The translations under genes and the position numbers were made by a program. A stretch of 64,000 nt of DNA, from the NCBI RefSeq assembly GCF_014653945.1, contig NZ_BNAU01000002.1, positions 801,914 to 865,913 of the forward strand, written 5' to 3'. Source of the DNA: Amycolatopsis deserti. Its GTDB lineage: Bacteria; Actinomycetota; Actinomycetes; Mycobacteriales; Pseudonocardiaceae. Position 1 is the first letter of the stretch. The number at the start of each line of letters is the position of its first letter. Below the pieces are notes generated by a model. That model saw nothing but the letters and a program-made list of their open reading frames with translations, searched no databases and was not told the DNA's origin. Shown here piece after piece: positions 61,501-64,000 of this stretch.

Positions 61501-61825
61501 GGGTCTCCGAGCCGGGGTCGACGGGTTCACCGTCCGCGATGACACGCAGCGGCCCGAGGACTTCGACGCGGAGGCCCGGGCTCGTGGCCTGCTCGCTGCC
61601 GGCCTCGCGGAGCAGTTCACCCAGCTCGACTCGCGACAGGCCGAGCACATCGCCCAGTTTGCGGAGGGTGGACACGCGCGGGCGCGTGACACGGCCCTGC
61701 TCGACGTCACGAAGGCCGGCCACGCTCAGCCCGGCCAGGTCGGCGACCTCGCGCTGGGTGAGACCCGCGCGCCGGCGGAAGCCCTGGACCAGGGCACCCA
61801 AGCGGCTCCGCGAACCGTCGCTCAT
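58565..61825 (-). CDS. SARP/AfsR-type regulator with XRE HTH, BTAD, NB-ARC and TPR
   Basis: A 1086-residue multidomain protein. Domains in order: XRE HTH (about 10-65, GLTQREVADLAGLSVAGLRD), OmpR-type winged helix (about 88-170, LLALLALSPNTPVGRDALVE), BTAD (about 175-325, ADPLHEAVHARLMIALAGSG), NB-ARC ATPase (about 345-640, GMAGVGKTRLA, VLVLLDNAASEDQILPLL), TPR (about 750-1080). This combines two DNA-binding domains in one chain, more than classical AfsR. It likely activates promoters in response to nucleotide and TPR-bound signals. ATG 61825 is the first start. No target was identified. Confidence 0.9.
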   Translation of the reverse strand: MSDGSRSRLGALVQGFRRRAGLTQREVADLAGLSVAGLRDVEQGRVTRPRVSTLRKLGDVLGLSRVELGELLREAGSEQATSPGLRVEVLGPLRVIADGEPVDPGSETQRTLLALLALSPNTPVGRDALVEAVWGDQPDYGTVDLLQSRISRLRRRLQADPENGFIVSARGGYQLKVAEGQHDLLLFRQLVARARHVREEGELAEACGLFAEAVGLWRGEPLEGLSALESHPIVVALVREYRAVVVEYAGAASDLGRYQEVLPLLQRVAEADPLHEAVHARLMIALAGSGQQAAALDVFDTLRRRLATELGADPGPELATAYQRVLRQEVARPEFAPVSAHRQLPLDTADFSGRETELTTLRDGLRAIDGGTAVGIALIEGMAGVGKTRLAVHVAHQLLAEGRYGDCQLYVDLRGHSDQPPADPAAVLASFLRLLGVPGDQIPPSLDERASLYRDRVYGRDVLVLLDNAASEDQILPLLPAGPTNLVLVTSRRALALDGARTLPLDVFTPAEARELLVRVVGAKRVENEPEAARRVGELCGWLPMAVALAARRLQSRPTWTVADLAARLAETGDRIDELAAGSRRLRAVFELSYQALVADEQRLFRLLGLHPGADFTPESVGALAGLTPARARWLLDRLVDENLVTVVTRDRYRLHNLLAEYARGLARDHEPEPARRAAITRVLDFYLHTAARATQLIYPAKHIPLTGAAPAHGPVLPDREAAKRWLEAERPGLIAAVSLAAEQGWPTHAWQLTRCLRAYLYLYGYSHDHDWVHTHEAALAAATAAQDRVGEAHTRSDLAAAYLHHGRAADAREQFLRAIDLHRENGERELEATSLTALGVLCHRVGEFPEALRLFRAAGPRCAGDPRLEAAVAANLGATLATLGRLDEAVDQYRHALVLSRQAGDPDAESGALADLGDAWRRLGRHREAIEHLKEAVDLAEAHGLEPRIAYARHRLGNTYRRTGRFDDALGNLNEALRIVRTVSGPATESEVLVDFGGVHRDIGDLLTAADLIEAGLRTAINRGERYQQARALNELAELHRCAARAGLAQDYWRRAYALFDELGTPEAAELREFTGDRWPVTSVA

Positions 61826-62056
61826 TCGTTCACCGCCCCCGATCTTCGTCGTTCACAGCCTGGGACGCAGTGGTGCGCCCGGCCGTTCCCGCGTTACTCC
61901 GACAGAGTTACAAACGCCGCTTCGAAAACGCTTCGAAGGGGTGTGGGGGTTGCGTTGGTTGCCTGGAGTTCATGCGCGTGTTGCCTGGTGGGTTCGGTGG
62001 GTGAGGAGTGGTTGCGGAGGGTGATCATGCGGCTGGGGAACCGGGGTGGTGGGGCG

Positions 62057-62147
62057 ATGAACGGGCCGTTCATGCCTTCGCGCCAGTCGTGGACCGCTCG
62101 GTGGCCGACGAGAGTGCCACTCGTGCGGGCATGAATGGGCCGTTCAC
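62057..62147. repeat. Two copies of the palindrome ATGAAC/TGGGCCGTTCAT
   Basis: ATGAACGGGCCGTTCAT (62057-62073) and ATGAATGGGCCGTTCAC (62131-62147) lie 74 bases apart in the 61826-62227 gap, which otherwise has no gene. The same palindrome reads MNGPF on both strands, so it can be mistaken for coding. It may be a dispersed genomic repeat or an operator. Confidence 0.65.
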
Positions 62148-62151
62148 CCAC

Positions 62152-62271
62152 CGGCGGCGCAGCAGCGCTAGGGTCGCCGCTCGGCGGCGCAGCAGGGCTA
62201 CAGTCGCCACCCAACGACGCACCAGCGCTACGGCCGCCGCTCGGCGGCGTCGTCGAACGCCGCACCGTCGC
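62152..62271. repeat. 30-base tandem repeat at the 3' end of the last regulator gene
   Basis: Units start at 62152, 62182, 62212 and (degraded) 62242, each near CGGCGGCGCAGCAG-GCTA. The stop of the partial regulator (TAG at 62228-62230) falls in the third unit. The repeat continues the Gly/Ala-rich C-terminal coding in period 30, so the protein's tail and stop lie within it. Confidence 0.7.
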
Positions 62272-64000
62272 GCGTCCCACCACCGCGCGTCCCACCACCG
62301 AGCGCTCCGCCGAGAGTCGCCCCGCCGGAGGCGGCCCCGCCAACCGCCGCGCCCTCCAGCTTCGCGCGGATTTGGCCGCCGTCCGGGGAACCCAGCTCCT
62401 CCAGCAGCTCCAGCGCCGCCTGCCAAGCGCGTCGGGCGGCGGCGAAATCGCCGCGGGTCAGGTGTGCGTCGCCCAGGCGGTTTAGTGTTCGGCTTTCGTA
62501 GTAGCGGCTTCCGTGGCGCCGGTACAGCCCCACGGCGGTCTCGTAGCAGCGCACCGCCTCATCCAAGTTCCCCAGCGACTGCTGCGCGTACCCGACGCTG
62601 TCCCACGCGTTGGCCTCCCCCACCAGGTTCCCCAGCTCGGCCTGCACCGCGATCGACTCCTTGCAGTACGCCAGCGCCTGCTCGTGATCCCCCAAGCGCG
62701 CGCAACTCCAGCCCATGTTGTTCAGCGCACTGGCCGCCCCGTACCGGTTCCCCGCCGCCTGGAACAACTCCAGCGCCCGCCGCGCGTGGTGGAACTCCTC
62801 GGCGTAATCCCCGAGCCGATCGCAAACCCAGGTCAGCCCCTGCCGCACATCCGCCTGGTACCCGAGGTCCCCCAGCTCCTCGAACAACTCCAGCGCCCGA
62901 TCGAGCTGCGCACGCGCCTCCTCGTCCCGGCCGAGCGCCGTGAGGATCACCGCCAGCCCCCGATGACTGTGCGCCAGCGCCACCGGATCCCCCAACCGCG
63001 CGGCCGCCTCCAGCGCCACCTCGTACGTCCGCGGCTCCCCCAGCCAGTGCCTGCCCTGTCGGACGAAGGTGTGGCTCAACGCGCACGCCAGCTGCCACGC
63101 ATGGGTGTCGAACCCGGTCGCCGCCGCCCGGTCGATCGCCGCCACCAGCACCGGGTGCTCGGCCGCGAACCAGGCCCCGGCGTCGGCGGGCGGATCGGCC
63201 ACCACGTCCGCCGCCGGCGGGTCCAGCGCCAGCGGCTCGCGTTGCGGGCTCAACGTCGCCGCGCCCGCGTGCGCCGTGTGCACGTAGTGGTCCAGCATCC
63301 GCCGCACCGCCGCGGTCCGCTCCGCCTCCGCGTCCTCCTCGTGCGTCAGCTCGATCGCGTACGCCCGCAGCAGATCGTGGAACGCGTACCGCCCGGGCGC
63401 GCGCTCGGTGACCAGGTGTGCCCGCGTCAGCTCGGCCAGCAGCGGCCGCACCCGCGGCACCCCGAGGAGGCTCGCCGCCGCCGCGACGGTCACGTGCGGC
63501 CCCGGATGCAGCCCGAGGAATCGGAACAGCCGGGCCGCGTCCGGGCTGATCTGGTGGTACGACCACGAGAACACCGCCCGCACGTCGGAGGTGGCGTCGT
63601 CGCCCTCGAAGGCGTCGAGCCCGCCGCGCGCGGCGCACAGCTCGGCGGCCAGCTCTCCCAGCGTGAACCCCGGGTTGGTGGCGGCCCGCGCGGCGACGAT
63701 CGCCAGCGCCAGCGGCAGCCGCGCGCACAGCGTGTTGATCGACGCGACCGCCTCCGGCTCCGCCGCGACCCGGTCCGCACCCAGCCGCCGCGCGAGCAGT
63801 TCACGGGCGTCGGCGTCGGACAGCAGGTCCAGGCTCACCGGCGCGGCCCCCTCCACCGCGACCAGGCTCGACAACTGGTTCCGGCTCGTCACCAGCGTGA
63901 AACTGCCTGGCGCGCCGGGCAGCAGCGGCCGCACCTGCTCGGCGTCGCGCGCGTTGTCCAGCACCACCAGCACCCGCTTGTCCGCCAGCAGACTGCGGTA
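62228..64000 (-). CDS. AfsR-like NB-ARC/TPR regulator, partial
   Basis: About 590 residues of a STAND protein whose N-terminus is beyond the window. It opens with YRSLLADKR, then VLVVLDNARDAEQVRPLLPG (Walker B region of NB-ARC), VTSRNQLSSL and winged-helix-like FHDLLRAYAIELTHEEDAEA, then many TPR repeats (ASALNNMGWSCARLGDHEQA, AWDSVGYAQQSLGNLDEAVR) to about residue 560. The last about 35 residues are a low-complexity Gly/Ala/Asp tail (GGAASGGATLGGALGGGTRG) that runs into a 30-base tandem repeat. Whether HTH or SARP domains precede it cannot be seen. Confidence 0.88.
   Translation of the reverse strand, partial: YRSLLADKRVLVVLDNARDAEQVRPLLPGAPGSFTLVTSRNQLSSLVAVEGAAPVSLDLLSDADARELLARRLGADRVAAEPEAVASINTLCARLPLALAIVAARAATNPGFTLGELAAELCAARGGLDAFEGDDATSDVRAVFSWSYHQISPDAARLFRFLGLHPGPHVTVAAAASLLGVPRVRPLLAELTRAHLVTERAPGRYAFHDLLRAYAIELTHEEDAEAERTAAVRRMLDHYVHTAHAGAATLSPQREPLALDPPAADVVADPPADAGAWFAAEHPVLVAAIDRAAATGFDTHAWQLACALSHTFVRQGRHWLGEPRTYEVALEAAARLGDPVALAHSHRGLAVILTALGRDEEARAQLDRALELFEELGDLGYQADVRQGLTWVCDRLGDYAEEFHHARRALELFQAAGNRYGAASALNNMGWSCARLGDHEQALAYCKESIAVQAELGNLVGEANAWDSVGYAQQSLGNLDEAVRCYETAVGLYRRHGSRYYESRTLNRLGDAHLTRGDFAAARRAWQAALELLEELGSPDGGQIRAKLEGAAVGGAASGGATLGGALGGGTRGGGTRDGAAFDDAAERRP

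Noticed and set aside
55274-64000. Reading the STAND cluster as a phage-defence (Avs-like) system
   Set aside because: The proteins have HTH, SARP or BTAD domains and no nuclease, TIR or protease effector, so regulatory AfsR-type roles fit better.

Overview
The window is high-GC DNA (mostly G or C at third codon positions). It has many GTG starts, ATGA/GTGA stop-start overlaps, Tat and Sec exported glycosidases, SARP/AfsR-type regulators, a mycothiol-dependent-type DinB protein and an EthA/EthR pair. This points to a mycelial actinomycete, probably Pseudonocardiales (Amycolatopsis-like). The genus is inference. No rRNA, tRNA, CRISPR array or intact mobile element was seen.

Layout. (1) 1-5.9 kb: two divergent arms of a CoA-ester catabolic cluster (CitE-type lyase, MmgE/PrpD, MaoC; and acyl-CoA dehydrogenase, a second MaoC, CaiB/BaiF CoA-transferase) plus a GntR/FCD regulator. 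Three copies of one operator-like motif lie before both arms and before the regulator. The gene set resembles itaconate (C5-dicarboxylate) degradation loci. (2) 6.0-6.9 kb: a decayed IS3-family transposase and a small secreted protein. (3) 7.0-19.0 kb: four exported glycosidases on the minus strand (DUF1680/GH127-like with a LamG-like tail, two GH106-type, one GH78) that should release L-rhamnose and L-arabinofuranose from plant glycans or glycosides. (4) 19.3-34.6 kb: a 13-gene, tightly coupled L-rhamnose operon (ABC importer, mutarotase, isomerase, aldolase/dehydrogenase fusion, an arabinose-isomerase-like protein, kinase, LutABC lactate oxidation, an orphan HTH protein) with a divergent LacI regulator. 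A TGAA-N4-TTCA box recurs before the operon and before the GH78 gene, with a weaker copy before lacI, so extracellular release, import and oxidation to pyruvate appear to form one regulon.

(5) 34.6-43 kb: a secreted EEP-family protein, a short sigma-70-like protein, a DUF305/LVIVD divergent pair, a MetQNI-type importer behind a strong 65-nt hairpin leader, a DUF427 protein and a StrA-like streptomycin phosphotransferase. (6) 43-46.9 kb: an EthR-like repressor divergent from an operon encoding an EthA-like Baeyer-Villiger monooxygenase, an SDR and an alpha/beta hydrolase, which together could turn an alcohol into a ketone, an ester and then hydrolysis products. (7) 47-52.8 kb: an ECF sigma factor with an NTF2-like tail, a DinB-type enzyme, an SGNH hydrolase, small proteins, TetR and GNAT genes, and a PAP2-diacylglycerol-kinase fusion. 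(8) 52.8-55.3 kb: a degraded zone with two head-to-head truncated genes at a deletion junction, a frameshifted SRPBCC gene, and tandem or palindromic repeats. (9) 55.3-64 kb: three large HTH/NB-ARC/TPR (AfsR-like) regulators and a LuxR-type protein; the last regulator runs off the window.

How it fits together: regions 3 and 4 are the clearest system, an extracellular-to-pyruvate rhamnose pathway under one LacI factor. Regions 1 and 6 are two further self-contained catabolic modules, each next to its own regulator. All functional calls rest on reading the translated sequences and recalled family features; no database search was run.
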